From CBDFKB01 sp965248715 (GTDB lineage: Bacteria; Pseudomonadota; Alphaproteobacteria; Rhizobiales; Rhizobiaceae), in NCBI GenBank assembly GCA_965248715.1, contig CBDFKB010000005.1:200292-264291 (forward strand): a DNA stretch of 64,000 nt. The letters run 5' to 3'. The notes under the pieces were generated by a model. The model saw nothing but the letters and a program-made list of their open reading frames with translations, was not told where the DNA came from and searched no databases. Position numbers and translations under genes: made by a program. Position 1 is the first letter of the stretch. The number at the start of each line of letters is the position of its first letter. Below, one piece after another: positions 35,933-44,696 of this stretch.

Positions 35933-37216
35933 ATGAACGTATTGATCATCGGCTCGGGCGGGCGCGAACATGGGTTGGCCTGGAAGATCGCGCAATCCCC
36001 GATGCTCGACACGCTTTATTGCGCGCCCGGCAATGCTGGCATCGGCGAAGAGTGCACTTTGGTCGCGCTCGATCCGCGTGATCATGCCGGCATCACCGAC
36101 TTTTGCCGGCAAAACCAAATTGGCCTAGTGGTGATCGGCCCGGAAGCGCCCCTGGTTGCCGGGCTGGCCGACGATCTCGACCAAGCCGGCATTCTCGCCT
36201 TCGGGCCCAGTGCTGCGGCCGCGCAACTGGAGGGTTCGAAGGGCTTTACCAAGGAGTTTTGTACCGAATTCGGCATCGCCACAGCTGCATTTCAGCGTTT
36301 CAACAACGGGCCAAAGGCCAGGCGTTACGTGCGCGAAATCGGTGCACCGATCGTCATCAAGGCCGACGGATTGGCCGCCGGCAAAGGGGTGGTGGTGGCG
36401 CATGATCTGCAAACCGCGCTGGATGCAATTGACGATTTTTTCGAGGGCGGGCCGGGTACCGATCAGGGTATTGTGATCGAGGAATTCCTGGTCGGTGAAG
36501 AGGCGAGCTTGTTTGCGCTATGTGACGGTGCCTGCGCGCTGCTGCTTGGTACCGCGCAAGACCACAAACAGGCCCATGATGGCGATACCGGGCCAAACAC
36601 CGGCGGCATGGGCGCCTATTCACCGGCGCCTATATTGGACCAGGCGATGATCGACGAAGTGATGACCGACATTATCGTACCAACCCTGGCTGGCATGCAT
36701 GCGCGCGGCACGCCGTTTACCGGCATTCTTTATGCCGGGCTGATGATTACTGCCGACGGGCCGAAATTGATCGAATATAATGTACGGTTTGGCGATCCGG
36801 AATGCCAGCCGGTGATGATGCGGCTACGCTCGGACCTGTTGGCGCTGCTGCTGGCAAGCTGCGACGGCACATTGTTGGCCCATGAGGCACAATGGCACGA
36901 CCACGCGGCGCTATGCGTGGTGATGGCGGCCAAGGGCTATCCTGGTGTCTATCAACAGGGCGATCCGATCGGCATTCCCCAGGAGCTATTGGACAATAGC
37001 GATCTAAAGGTATTTCATGCCGGAACCGCGAGGCTGGACAGCCAATTGATCGCCGCCGGCGGCCGGGTGCTTGGGGTAACCGCGATGGCGGGTAGTGTGA
37101 CTTCGGCCCAGCAGCGCGCCTATCAAGCGGTCAACAAAATCGACTGGCCAGGTGGATTTAATCGCACCGATATCGGTTGGCGCGCGGTCGCCGTCGAGGC
37201 CAAAGAAAATTCGTAA
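35933..37216 (+). CDS. purD: phosphoribosylamine-glycine ligase
   Basis: ATP-grasp enzyme, second step of purine synthesis. 427 residues. The N-terminus MNVLIIGSGGREHGLAWKI and the family signature VRFGDPECQPVM (about residue 283) are diagnostic, and KADGLAAGKGVVVA is the ATP-binding loop. GGGAAC before ATG 35933 serves as ribosome binding site. It appears to be a single gene; a remnant of repeat A lies after its stop. Confidence 0.97.
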   Translation: MNVLIIGSGGREHGLAWKIAQSPMLDTLYCAPGNAGIGEECTLVALDPRDHAGITDFCRQNQIGLVVIGPEAPLVAGLADDLDQAGILAFGPSAAAAQLEGSKGFTKEFCTEFGIATAAFQRFNNGPKARRYVREIGAPIVIKADGLAAGKGVVVAHDLQTALDAIDDFFEGGPGTDQGIVIEEFLVGEEASLFALCDGACALLLGTAQDHKQAHDGDTGPNTGGMGAYSPAPILDQAMIDEVMTDIIVPTLAGMHARGTPFTGILYAGLMITADGPKLIEYNVRFGDPECQPVMMRLRSDLLALLLASCDGTLLAHEAQWHDHAALCVVMAAKGYPGVYQQGDPIGIPQELLDNSDLKVFHAGTARLDSQLIAAGGRVLGVTAMAGSVTSAQQRAYQAVNKIDWPGGFNRTDIGWRAVAVEAKENS

Positions 37217-37249
37217 AGCGCGTGGCGGCCAAAAAAGTTGGCCCTCGTG

Positions 37250-37287
37250 AACCGCGAATGAGCCAATATTAAGTTCCCTTGGTACAA
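37250..37287. repeat. repeat A remnant (one end only)
   Basis: gccaatattaagttcccttggtac matches the right end of repeat A copy 1. No left end is found before the purD stop, so only a fragment remains. Confidence 0.6.
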
Positions 37288-37293
37288 CGCAAT

Positions 37294-37494
37294 TCAGCAG
37301 CAAGTTTTGCCCTCTTGAATCGGCGGGCATGGCACGGTGCCGTAGGAACAATACACGCAACAATCCCCCGGCAGCGGCTTTAACAATTCGCCGCAACCCT
37401 TGCAGTCATAAAACCATTGGCAGGCATTGAGCGGCATGGTTTCGGTCTCGGTGTGACCACACTTGGGGCAGGTGATGTCTGAGCAAGGTTCCAT
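37294..37494 (-). CDS. GDCCVxC-domain small protein (metal-linked)
   Basis: 66 residues with four CxxC-like or paired cysteine sites: CPKCGH, CKGCGELL, the GDCCVYCSYG motif that names the domain, and a final KTCC. Such proteins are found next to mercury transport genes such as merF, which lies upstream on the same strand here. Binding of Hg or another soft metal is an inference. The ATG abuts the CTAG edge of repeat P2, so no native ribosome binding site remains and the gene has been separated from merF by about 310 bases of repeats. Confidence 0.8.
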   Translation of the reverse strand: MEPCSDITCPKCGHTETETMPLNACQWFYDCKGCGELLKPLPGDCCVYCSYGTVPCPPIQEGKTCC

Positions 37495-37663
37495 CTAGTG
37501 GTTCGATTCTAACATTTGCGTCCCGTTGCAACACTTAGGTTTGCAAATGTTGGAATCAAAAGAACCACTAGCAAGATATTGAATCTAGTGGAATTTTTAA
37601 ATTTGACATTTGACAAACGACGATGCGGCAAATGGGCACCAAATGTCAAATTCATTCCACTAG
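37495..37663. repeat. repeat P2 copy 1 (paired palindromes alpha and beta)
   Basis: Two CTAG-bounded palindromes, alpha 37495-37571 (77 bp, arms CTAGTGGTTC) and beta 37585-37663 (79 bp, arms CTAGTGGAAT), joined by the 13-bp spacer caagatattgaat. Copy 2 at 53641-53809 has the same length and order on the opposite strand with about eight differences. Confidence 0.93.
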
Positions 37664-37803
37664 AGCTCTTTTAATGAATTCCGCATCAATTCTGTTTCTT
37701 GATTTGCTAGAGCGTACCGGGGGTATGGCCATGTGCGTCGCTGCTTGATCTTGACGCAAAATCGCTCCATCACAATGGCTCCGAATTCATTAAAAGGGCT
37801 CCA
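37660..37803. repeat. repeat B copy 1
   Basis: Starts at the right CTAG of P2. Inverted ends AGCTCTTTTAATGAATTC (left) and its inverse GAATTCATTAAAAGGGCT (right). The interior is unlike copy 2 except for the first 40 bases. It ends just before the merF stop. Confidence 0.85.
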
Positions 37804-37805
37804 GC

Positions 37806-38009
37806 TCAAGCCGCCGATTTTCGGAAATAGCCGATCACCGTGATTAATACCAACAAAGCCAGCGCCGGCAGCAATACATAATCAGCATAAACGATCATGG
37901 CGCCTATGCCGAGCGCGCCGAAAACCACCACCAGCAGGGGCGTGAAACAACAAATTACAGCGATGATGGTCCCAACCAATCCGAACCGAAACAGCCTGCG
38001 GTTTGACAT
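37806..38009 (-). CDS. merF: MerF-like mercury transport membrane protein
   Basis: 67 residues with two transmembrane helices. The first holds the paired cysteines of the MerF/MerT family (IAVICCFTPLLVVVFGALG), thought to pass Hg(II) across the inner membrane. Only one vicinal pair is present. The start ATG overlaps the glyS stop (TGATG), with GAGGG just upstream inside glyS, implying translational coupling to glycyl-tRNA synthetase. No merA or merR is nearby. The ORF can also be read from a TTG one codon upstream. Confidence 0.85.
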   Translation of the reverse strand: MSNRRLFRFGLVGTIIAVICCFTPLLVVVFGALGIGAMIVYADYVLLPALALLVLITVIGYFRKSAA

Positions 38010-40171
38010 CAACTTCCCTCAATCTTCGAGAAATCTGCAACCAGCATAGTAGCGGCGCGGATGCGGGTGAGCAATGCCAACCGATTGAGGCGCACCGCCG
38101 GGTCTTCGGCATTGACCAGCACGTCCTCGAAAAACCCGTCGACCGGCCTGCGCAATTCAGCAAGTGCTGTCATGGCAGCGCTGAAATCTTCCCGCGCCAC
38201 CGCATCGCCGACATTAGTCTCAGCACAGGCGATGGCTTTGGCCAACATTTTTTCTGAGGCGTCGCTCAATAGCCCGTCGTCCACAACTCGCGGCACCTCG
38301 GTGCCCTTTTTTTCTTCCGCCGCGAGAATGTTGGTAGCGCGCCGGTAGCCGACGAGCAGGTCAGCACCCGCGGCCGAACTGATCAAACCCTGCAACGACA
38401 GCGCCTTTTCGGCAATGATCAGCAAATCATCCGCTTGGGCGGTGATCACCGCATCGATAATGTCATGACGCACACCCTGGTCGCGCAGCAGCCCCTTCAG
38501 CCGGTGGTGGAAGAAGGTCAGCAAATTGCCGGCGATTTCGCGTGGCGCATTGGCGGTGGAGTTTGACAGTTTGCTGCCGGTGGCAATTAGCCGGTTTTTC
38601 GCCAAATTCGTCATGCACGCAAGGAGCGAAAGCCGAATGCGGTTTTCCAACACCAACCTGATCACCCCGAGGGCGGCACGGCGCAGCGCATAAGGGTCCT
38701 TGGACCCGGTCGGCTTTTCGTCAATTGCCCAAAAGCCGACCAACATGTCCAATTTATCGGCCAAGGCGACCGCCACCGACACCGGCGCTGCCGGCACATC
38801 GTCGGTTGGCCCCAACGGCTTGTAATGTTCCTCAATGGCGCGGGCGACAGCAGGGTCTTCGCCAGCCAGTTCCGCATAGCGCCGGCCCATCTTGCCCTGC
38901 ACTTCGGGGAATTCGAACACCATCGCCGATTGCAGATCAGCTTTGGCGAGGTGGGCGGCGCGTTTCGCCATTTCAGGATCGGCATCAACCAGCGGCGCCA
39001 GCTCTTTGGCCAGCAATTCGATGCGTTTGACCCGCTCGCCCTGGGAACCGAGCTTGGCATGGAAAGTGACCTGGTCGAGGTTAGCGACCCAAGGTTCGAA
39101 ACCTTTGGTCGAGGTCGCCTGACGCACATCATTGTTCCAAAAGAAATCGGCATCGGCGAGCCGGGCATTGACCACCTTGGCGTTGCCGCGGGCGATTTCG
39201 GCGCCGCCATCTAAAGCCTCAATATTCGCAATAACCAGAAACCGGTTGGTAAGCGCCGGCGCGCCGGCAGTTTCGCCAACAGCGACCGCCTTGCGCAGCA
39301 CAAAGCATTTCTGGTTCTCGCGAATGGTCAGCCGCACCACTTCGGGGGGAATGTCGAGGAATTTCTCATCGAACTCACCCATTAAAACTACCGGCCATTC
39401 GACCAGATTGGCGACCTCGTCCAACAAACCTTCATCCTCGACCAGCTCGTAGCCTTGGGCAAAGGCTAAGTTTTGCGCATCGGCGGCAATCATCTGTTGG
39501 CGCCGCTCGGCATCAAGCACGACCTTGGCTCGTTCCAACTGTTCGGCATAATCGTCGAACCGCTTCACGGTAATCGGTTCCGGGGCCAAAAACCGGTGGC
39601 CGCGCGTAGTATTGCCGGCGGTTAGTTCGCCGACCTTAAACCCGATTACCTGCGGCTCTTCGGTTTCCGGGCCAAACAGGCACAGGATAGAGTGCAGCGG
39701 ACGTACCCAGCGCAGACCGCCGGGGGTTTGGCTCGACGTCCCCCATCGCATCGATTTCGGCCATGGAAAGTCACGGATGATCGCGGGCATTGCCTCGGCG
39801 ATGATTTCGGCCGCATCACGCCCAGGCTTTTCGATCACCGCAACGTAAAATTCGCCCTTCTTTGGATCCCTGCGGATTTGCGCTTCATCAACCGACAAAA
39901 GACCAGCACCACGCAAAAATCCGTCAATCGCCTTTTGCGGCGCGTCGGTACGCGGCCCCTTGCGCTCGTCTCTTGTATCGGCTGAGCGGGCGCTTATGCC
40001 GCGCACATCAAGAGCAAGGCGACGTGGCGTCCAATATTCCTTGGCGCCCTCATAAGTTAGGCCGGCGGCAACCAGCGCATCACTCACCAGCCGCCGCAGA
40101 TCGGCGCCGGCGCGGCGCTGCATTCGGGCGGGGATTTCCTCGCTAAACAATTCGATAAGAAGATCGGGCAT
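38009..40171 (-). CDS. glyS: glycyl-tRNA synthetase beta subunit
   Basis: 720 residues, full length for the beta chain of the alpha2beta2 bacterial GlyRS, which handles tRNA binding. The N-terminus MPDLLIELFSEEIPARMQ and internal EWPVVLMGEFDEKFLDIPPEVV, IRENQKCFVL and the DALY-type C-terminal anticodon region are typical. ATG 40171 is chosen; the frame opens at 40219. Instead of sitting next to glyQ it is 1.5 kb away, with three unrelated genes between. Confidence 0.97.
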   Translation of the reverse strand: MPDLLIELFSEEIPARMQRRAGADLRRLVSDALVAAGLTYEGAKEYWTPRRLALDVRGISARSADTRDERKGPRTDAPQKAIDGFLRGAGLLSVDEAQIRRDPKKGEFYVAVIEKPGRDAAEIIAEAMPAIIRDFPWPKSMRWGTSSQTPGGLRWVRPLHSILCLFGPETEEPQVIGFKVGELTAGNTTRGHRFLAPEPITVKRFDDYAEQLERAKVVLDAERRQQMIAADAQNLAFAQGYELVEDEGLLDEVANLVEWPVVLMGEFDEKFLDIPPEVVRLTIRENQKCFVLRKAVAVGETAGAPALTNRFLVIANIEALDGGAEIARGNAKVVNARLADADFFWNNDVRQATSTKGFEPWVANLDQVTFHAKLGSQGERVKRIELLAKELAPLVDADPEMAKRAAHLAKADLQSAMVFEFPEVQGKMGRRYAELAGEDPAVARAIEEHYKPLGPTDDVPAAPVSVAVALADKLDMLVGFWAIDEKPTGSKDPYALRRAALGVIRLVLENRIRLSLLACMTNLAKNRLIATGSKLSNSTANAPREIAGNLLTFFHHRLKGLLRDQGVRHDIIDAVITAQADDLLIIAEKALSLQGLISSAAGADLLVGYRRATNILAAEEKKGTEVPRVVDDGLLSDASEKMLAKAIACAETNVGDAVAREDFSAAMTALAELRRPVDGFFEDVLVNAEDPAVRLNRLALLTRIRAATMLVADFSKIEGS

Positions 40172-40511
40172 GGCCAGGCAAAGTTCCGCGTGGGTTATGT
40201 CGCTGGGCGCACATAGCAAGCGACTGTGCCCCTGTCACCCGGCAAACCGCCCATTGCCTGTGTGAAGCTGCTCCGACGCCATTTTCCATCCGGCAGAACC
40301 TTTTTGATTGTAGCCAATTTTGCCGGGAACCGGCTTGAAACCGAAGCCAGCAGCCTATAATCGGAATTCGGTAGTCCCTGGTAATTCACCAGCCGGCATC
40401 GGGCTCACTTCGATCAAAGGGGCCTGAACTGGTCCCATTTGCCATAAGAAGGTGTTCAACTTGCCTTGGTGTAATCCGCCAACCGATCCAACAACACTTT
40501 ACGGGGTGACA
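40172..40511. other. intergenic region upstream of glyS and thioesterase gene
   Basis: 340 bases between divergent genes. A 64-codon minus-strand frame (40195-40389) lies here but has no recognisable features. I see no repeat of the families found elsewhere in this window. Confidence 0.45.
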
Positions 40512-40925
40512 ATGCCTACCAGTTATACCACAGACCGCATGCTCCATTTTGGTGATTGCGACATATCCGGCACCGCCTATTTTCCGTCCTATTTGAACCT
40601 GTTGAATGGGGTGATTGAGGAATTTTGGTCGTCCATCGGCTACCCCTGGCACCACATCATCTGGAACGAGGGATGGGGAACGCCGACCGTGCATGTGTCG
40701 TGCGATTTCTCCAAGCCTTCCTTTTTCGGCGAAACACTGACGTTCTGCTTGACCGTACAAAAGGTCGGGCGCTCGTCGTGCACAATCGAGCACATCATTT
40801 ATTGTAAAGAGGAGCGCAGGTGGTCCGGCAACCAAGTGTTGGCGGCTAGCTGGCTCAAAGAGCACACGTCGATGCCATGGCGTGACGACGTTCGCGCCAA
40901 ACTCGAATCTTTTCTGGAAGCTTAA
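40512..40925 (+). CDS. acyl-CoA thioesterase, hotdog fold (4-hydroxybenzoyl-CoA thioesterase type)
   Basis: 137 residues. The N-terminal FGDCDISGTAYFPSYLNLL matches the hotdog thioesterase active-site pattern (D-x-x-G-x-x-x-F/Y), with the catalytic Asp in DCD. The remainder fits a single hotdog domain. Substrate unknown. ATG 40512 is used; an upstream in-frame start at 40452 adds an unlikely leader. Convergent with the CDGSH gene, overlapping it by four bases. Confidence 0.85.
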   Translation: MPTSYTTDRMLHFGDCDISGTAYFPSYLNLLNGVIEEFWSSIGYPWHHIIWNEGWGTPTVHVSCDFSKPSFFGETLTFCLTVQKVGRSSCTIEHIIYCKEERRWSGNQVLAASWLKEHTSMPWRDDVRAKLESFLEA

Positions 40926-41161
40926 AGATTCTTATGGCTGCCATCGCAAAACGGTGCGCCATCGGTTTGTTTGCAGGCACAGAAAAATTTTCGGCCGGCT
41001 CCGTCTGCGGTCCATTTAACCGGGCCAAATTCGGTGCCCTTGTGCGAGCCGTCGCAAAACGGCTGGTTGGCCGACTTACCGCATGCACACCAGAAATAGG
41101 ATTTGCCTGCTTCGACCTCAATCGGGATCGGTGCGGCCTGTGCCACCATACCTTTGGTCAT
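40922..41161 (-). CDS. CDGSH-type iron-sulfur protein (two motifs)
   Basis: 79 residues with two CDGSH cluster-binding motifs: WCACGKSANQPFCDGSHKG and FCACKQTDGAPFCDGSHKN. Each would hold a [2Fe-2S] cluster through three Cys and one His. Tandem CDGSH proteins are soluble redox or Fe-S transfer proteins; the partner is unknown. It lies between glyQ and glyS with a VOC-family gene on the same strand. Confidence 0.93.
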   Translation of the reverse strand: MTKGMVAQAAPIPIEVEAGKSYFWCACGKSANQPFCDGSHKGTEFGPVKWTADGAGRKFFCACKQTDGAPFCDGSHKNL

Positions 41162-41270
41162 TAAATTTCTGCTCCATGGTTGTTTAAGTGTTCACGAAAT
41201 TAGGTCTGCTGCACCCGCCGGCAAAGTCGATGCTGGGAAAGGTCTGTTCAAATATTAGCAAACCGCATTA

Positions 41271-41639
41271 TTAGGCTGGCGTCATCCAACCGATCATCGC
41301 GCCACCCGGCTCGACCATGATGGCAATGCGGCCGATGCCCGGCATATCGAACGGTTCGCGCTTAACGCTGGCGCCGTGTTCTTTGGCCCGGGTGATGCAT
41401 GCATCAACATCGTCAACGGCCAGATACGCCATCCAATGATCTGGCACACCGTCGAAATCCGGCCCGCTCATCGGGAAAATACCGGCGGCCGGCTGGTCGC
41501 CGGCCTTGGCGATCCAGTAGGTCGCATCATCACCCATCGCCATCGGATCCCAGCTCCAGCCGGCAATCTCAGTATACAACGCCTTGGCCTTTTCCGCATC
41601 GCGGGTCATCAATTCATTCCAATGAAATCGTCCGTGCAT
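41271..41639 (-). CDS. VOC (glyoxalase/bleomycin resistance fold) protein
   Basis: 122 residues, one vicinal-oxygen-chelate module. FHWNELMTRDAEKAKALYTEIAGW is the usual first beta-alpha element and DHWMAYLAVDDVDACITRAKEHGASV the second. Metal-ligand candidates are His in FHWNEL and Glu in MVEPGGA. These domains bind or transform many small molecules; no substrate can be assigned. Confidence 0.85.
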   Translation of the reverse strand: MHGRFHWNELMTRDAEKAKALYTEIAGWSWDPMAMGDDATYWIAKAGDQPAAGIFPMSGPDFDGVPDHWMAYLAVDDVDACITRAKEHGASVKREPFDMPGIGRIAIMVEPGGAMIGWMTPA

Positions 41640-41737
41640 ATTGGAGCTCTCCCTTGTGATAATTCACTGTATATGAGCATTAAACGGACACCAATTTGCC
41701 ATTCTTGCAAGGCGCTGTACAGGCCAGGCAGAGATTG

Positions 41738-42703
41738 TCAGGCCCCAACCCTGCCGGCCTCGGTCTGCAAATAAGCCTCGCCGCAGGCTTTGGCCAGGGT
41801 GCGTACCCTTAGGATATAGCTTTGCCGCTCGGTAACCGAGATCACGCCGCGAGCATCGAGCAGATTGAAAATATGGGATGCCTTGATGCACTGGTCGTAG
41901 GCCGGATGGACCATGATGATTGCGCGGCCGTTGGCCGGGTCGATTTCCGGCTCGGCTAAGATGCGCTGGCACTCGTTTTCGGCATCTTCGAAGTGGCGCA
42001 ACAGGACCTCGGTATCGGCAACGTCGAAATTCCACCGTGAATATTCGCGCTCGCTTTGCTGGAATATGTCGCCATAGCTGACCCGCTCGTCCCCCTCGCC
42101 GCCATTGAAATTGAGATCGTAGACATTGTCCACGTCTTGCACATACATCGCCAGCCGCTCCAGGCCATAGGTCAGTTCACCCGAAACCGGCGCGCATTCG
42201 AACCCGCAAACTTGCTGAAAATAGGTGAATTGCGACACCTCCATGCCGTCGCACCACACTTCCCACCCTAAACCCCAAGCACCGAGTGTCGGGCTTTCCC
42301 AATCATCTTCGACAAAGCGGATGTCATGCAGGGCCGGGTCGATGCCGATCGCATAAAGCGAAGCAAGATAAATTTCCTGCAAATCAGGCGGCGAGGGCTT
42401 CACAAGCACCTGGTACTGATAAAAATGCTGCATCCGGTTCGGGTTGTCGCCATAGCGTCCGTCAGCCGGGCGCCGCGACGGTTGAACATAGGCGGTTTTC
42501 CAGGGTCGCGGACCAAGCGAACGCAATGTGGTGGCCGGGTGAAACGTGCCAGCACCAACCTCCATGTCGTAGGGCTGAAGCACGACGCAGCCCTGTTCGG
42601 CCCAAAATTGATGCAGGGTCAAGATCAGCCCTTGAAAGGAGTGGGCAGGATGCATCGAAACTGGCATCCGCTCGGCAGTCTCATCGGCATTCGCCCGGTT
42701 CAT
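41738..42703 (-). CDS. glyQ: glycyl-tRNA synthetase alpha subunit
   Basis: Catalytic chain that adenylates glycine. About 321 residues. SFQGLILTLHQFWAEQGCVVLQPYD near the N-terminus, EVGAGTFHPATTLR and the VQPSRRPADGRYGDNPNRMQ block are diagnostic. ATG 42703 has CAGGA about 8 bases upstream; ATG 42712 and an upstream frame from 42760 are alternatives. Divergent from the MFS transporter gene. Confidence 0.96.
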   Translation of the reverse strand: MNRANADETAERMPVSMHPAHSFQGLILTLHQFWAEQGCVVLQPYDMEVGAGTFHPATTLRSLGPRPWKTAYVQPSRRPADGRYGDNPNRMQHFYQYQVLVKPSPPDLQEIYLASLYAIGIDPALHDIRFVEDDWESPTLGAWGLGWEVWCDGMEVSQFTYFQQVCGFECAPVSGELTYGLERLAMYVQDVDNVYDLNFNGGEGDERVSYGDIFQQSEREYSRWNFDVADTEVLLRHFEDAENECQRILAEPEIDPANGRAIIMVHPAYDQCIKASHIFNLLDARGVISVTERQSYILRVRTLAKACGEAYLQTEAGRVGA

Positions 42704-42882
42704 ATCGGCCATCCTGTCGGTCGCGGTTAGCGCAGATGGGTACCCTAATTCCCGAACCACCGCTCCAGGTCAAGGCACCAACACTGAAACCGACCCCGCG
42801 AGGCGCTTTCGGACATTGCCATGGGGAGCGATCCGGATTGAAACTGACCCGATTGACCGATCTGTGGGCAGGTGCCGCGATC

Positions 42883-44163
42883 ATGACTTATAGTGCCCAA
42901 ATAGAACAAGAACGAACAGCCGTTCCGCCGATGGCGATTGGCAGTATCGTATTTTCCATGATGCTCGCTGCTATCGGCAGTGGGCTGCTATTTGCTTTCA
43001 TTCCGATCAAGCTGACCGCAGCCGGTTTTGCGCCCTGGGTACCCGGCTCGATGATCGCCGCATTGGCGCTAGGTGGCTTTGCCGGCTGCTTGGTCGCCAG
43101 CGCGCTGATCCGGCGGGCCGGTCATGCCCGGATATTCGCCACCATGCTGGCGCTGGTAACCCTGTCAGTTATTGCGCTTGCTCAGGGCACCAACCCATAC
43201 ATCTGGCTTGGCACCCGGGTTATCTACGGGTTTTCCATCAACATCTTGTTTATTGTGTCGCAAAGTTGGTTGCACGATGCCTGCAACAATTGTTGGCGCG
43301 GTCGGGTGATTGCTACCTTTTATATGAGCTACATTTTGTGCCTGGGGCTCGGTTCCTACACCATCCGCTTTCTAAGCATTGATGGTAACGGCGCCGCCAT
43401 GTTGGCGATGTTGTTTTTCGTCGCCGCAATTGTTCCCGTCAGCTTGACCAAATTACCGCAACCGCCACCACCTGAAGTCGCCGCATTGGCGGTAAGAAAG
43501 GTTTGGACCTACTCACCGACCGCGTTGGTCGGAATGTTGGCGGTTGGCGGTTTGACCATGACGATCCAGGGTTTTGCGCCGATTTATGCCACCCAATCCG
43601 GCTATGGCAAAAACGATGTGGCGCTGTTGATGGCGCTGATGCAGGTCGGCATGCTGTTCGTGCAATTGCCGCTCGGCGCATTATCGGATCGTATCGACCG
43701 CCGGATGATATTGGCCTTTGCTGCGGTCCTGGTAGCGTTTGGCGCCGCTTTCGGCATCGTGTCGGGAACCGGATCATTAGTGATCATGATCGTGATATTC
43801 GCCGTGGTCAGCGGTGCCAACGAAACCATCTATTCGGTCTCCAACGTGCTGGCCAACGATCGGGCCGAAAAGGCCGATTTTGTAGCGGTTTCGTCCACCT
43901 TGCTAGTGGTCTGGTCAATTTCGAGTTTTGTCCTGCCGATTGTTGTCACCTTGGCAACCGGCTGGTTTGGCATAGTCTCGTTTTTGTGGATCGCTTCGGC
44001 GATGGCGGCGATTTTCGGCCTGTTTGTCAGCCTTCGCATGTTGCAGCGCGAAGCGGTCGACAATGCCGACAAAGAAACCTTCCAGCCGACCTCAGCCCAA
44101 GTGCCGTTTTCGCGTGAATTGGTCGATCCGGATGCCGAATTTGACGAAGCTACCGTCTCTTAG
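42883..44163 (+). CDS. major facilitator superfamily transporter (YcaD-like)
   Basis: 426 residues with twelve predicted membrane helices. In the helix 4-5 loop SWLHDACNNCWRGRVIATFYM matches the pattern of YcaD-type transporters, and GALSDRIDRRM is the standard MFS loop between helices 8 and 9. Substrate unknown. The open frame runs from 42286, but those 199 codons are antisense to glyQ; ATG 42883 starts the real chain. The stop TAG (44161-44163) is the left edge of P1 copy 3. Confidence 0.85.
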   Translation: MTYSAQIEQERTAVPPMAIGSIVFSMMLAAIGSGLLFAFIPIKLTAAGFAPWVPGSMIAALALGGFAGCLVASALIRRAGHARIFATMLALVTLSVIALAQGTNPYIWLGTRVIYGFSINILFIVSQSWLHDACNNCWRGRVIATFYMSYILCLGLGSYTIRFLSIDGNGAAMLAMLFFVAAIVPVSLTKLPQPPPPEVAALAVRKVWTYSPTALVGMLAVGGLTMTIQGFAPIYATQSGYGKNDVALLMALMQVGMLFVQLPLGALSDRIDRRMILAFAAVLVAFGAAFGIVSGTGSLVIMIVIFAVVSGANETIYSVSNVLANDRAEKADFVAVSSTLLVVWSISSFVLPIVVTLATGWFGIVSFLWIASAMAAIFGLFVSLRMLQREAVDNADKETFQPTSAQVPFSRELVDPDAEFDEATVS

Positions 44164-44265
44164 CGCTGGTCACGAAGCGTTGGGTTCGCTTCGTCGCGCT
44201 ATCGCTTTGTTTATGCGGGTCATTTCTCCCAAAACCGGTACCCGCTTTTGGGTGATACGCTTTAG
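44160..44265. repeat. repeat P1 copy 3 (type II)
   Basis: 106 bp. Edges are TTAG rather than CTAG. The second hairpin has the alternative arms GCGGGTCA/TGATACGC and CCCAAAA/TTTTGGG. The left TTAG contains the MFS stop codon. Confidence 0.9.
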
Positions 44266-44297
44266 GAGGATCGAAACCGAAGGCACTGGTTGTGAGC

Positions 44298-44468
44298 CTA
44301 GAACTCTTTTAATGAATTCCGCAGCAATTGTGTTTCTTGATTTGCGAGGGTGACCGCAACTGAAACCTGCGCAGCGCGATGTGCTGCATCGGGCAAATCC
44401 GGTTCGGCGGCGGATGCCCACCAATCAGAAACTGGAAAGGATGGAGCGAATTCATCAAAAGGGCTCTA
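44298..44468. repeat. repeat B copy 2
   Basis: Starts CTAGAACTCTTTTAATGAATT and ends with the inverse GAATTCATCAAAAGGGCTCTAA. About 40 bases after the left end match copy 1. The right edge (CTAA on plus, TTAG on minus) contains the stop codon of the small membrane protein. Confidence 0.83.
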
Positions 44469-44648
44469 AATTTTATCGGAGGGACGATAGACGCCGTCAC
44501 TGCCCTTTATCAAGGTCTTTTGTTCGGTTTGGGCGCGTTGTTCTGCCTCGCGTACTTCTTGTGAAACCCGTACCATTTCGCGTTTTACTACCTTGTAGCC
44601 ATACCACAATGCAGCTCCCAACACGACAATTCCCAGCAGTTGCGGCAT
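44466..44648 (-). CDS. small single-span membrane protein of unknown function
   Basis: 60 residues: one hydrophobic helix (LLGIVVLGAALWYGY) followed by a charged, possibly coiled-coil stretch (VKREMVRVSQEVREAEQRAQTEQK) and a short tail. It lies 48 bases downstream of the S49 peptidase gene on the same strand and may be co-transcribed. Its TAG stop is the edge of repeat B copy 2. No family recognised. Confidence 0.65.
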   Translation of the reverse strand: MPQLLGIVVLGAALWYGYKVVKREMVRVSQEVREAEQRAQTEQKTLIKGSDGVYRPSDKI

Positions 44649-44696
44649 GAATTGGTTCCTCCCTAGGGTCCGTTGATAGGATTTGCCGTTTGTTGC

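Noticed and set aside
40195..40389. 64-codon minus-strand frame before glyS
   Set aside because: No ribosome binding site, motif or hydrophobic pattern I can support; left as unassigned intergenic sequence.
42286..42882. Long N-terminal extension of the MFS transporter
   Set aside because: These codons are antisense to glyQ, rich in Arg/Ser/Gly and non-membrane; the transporter starts naturally at 42883.
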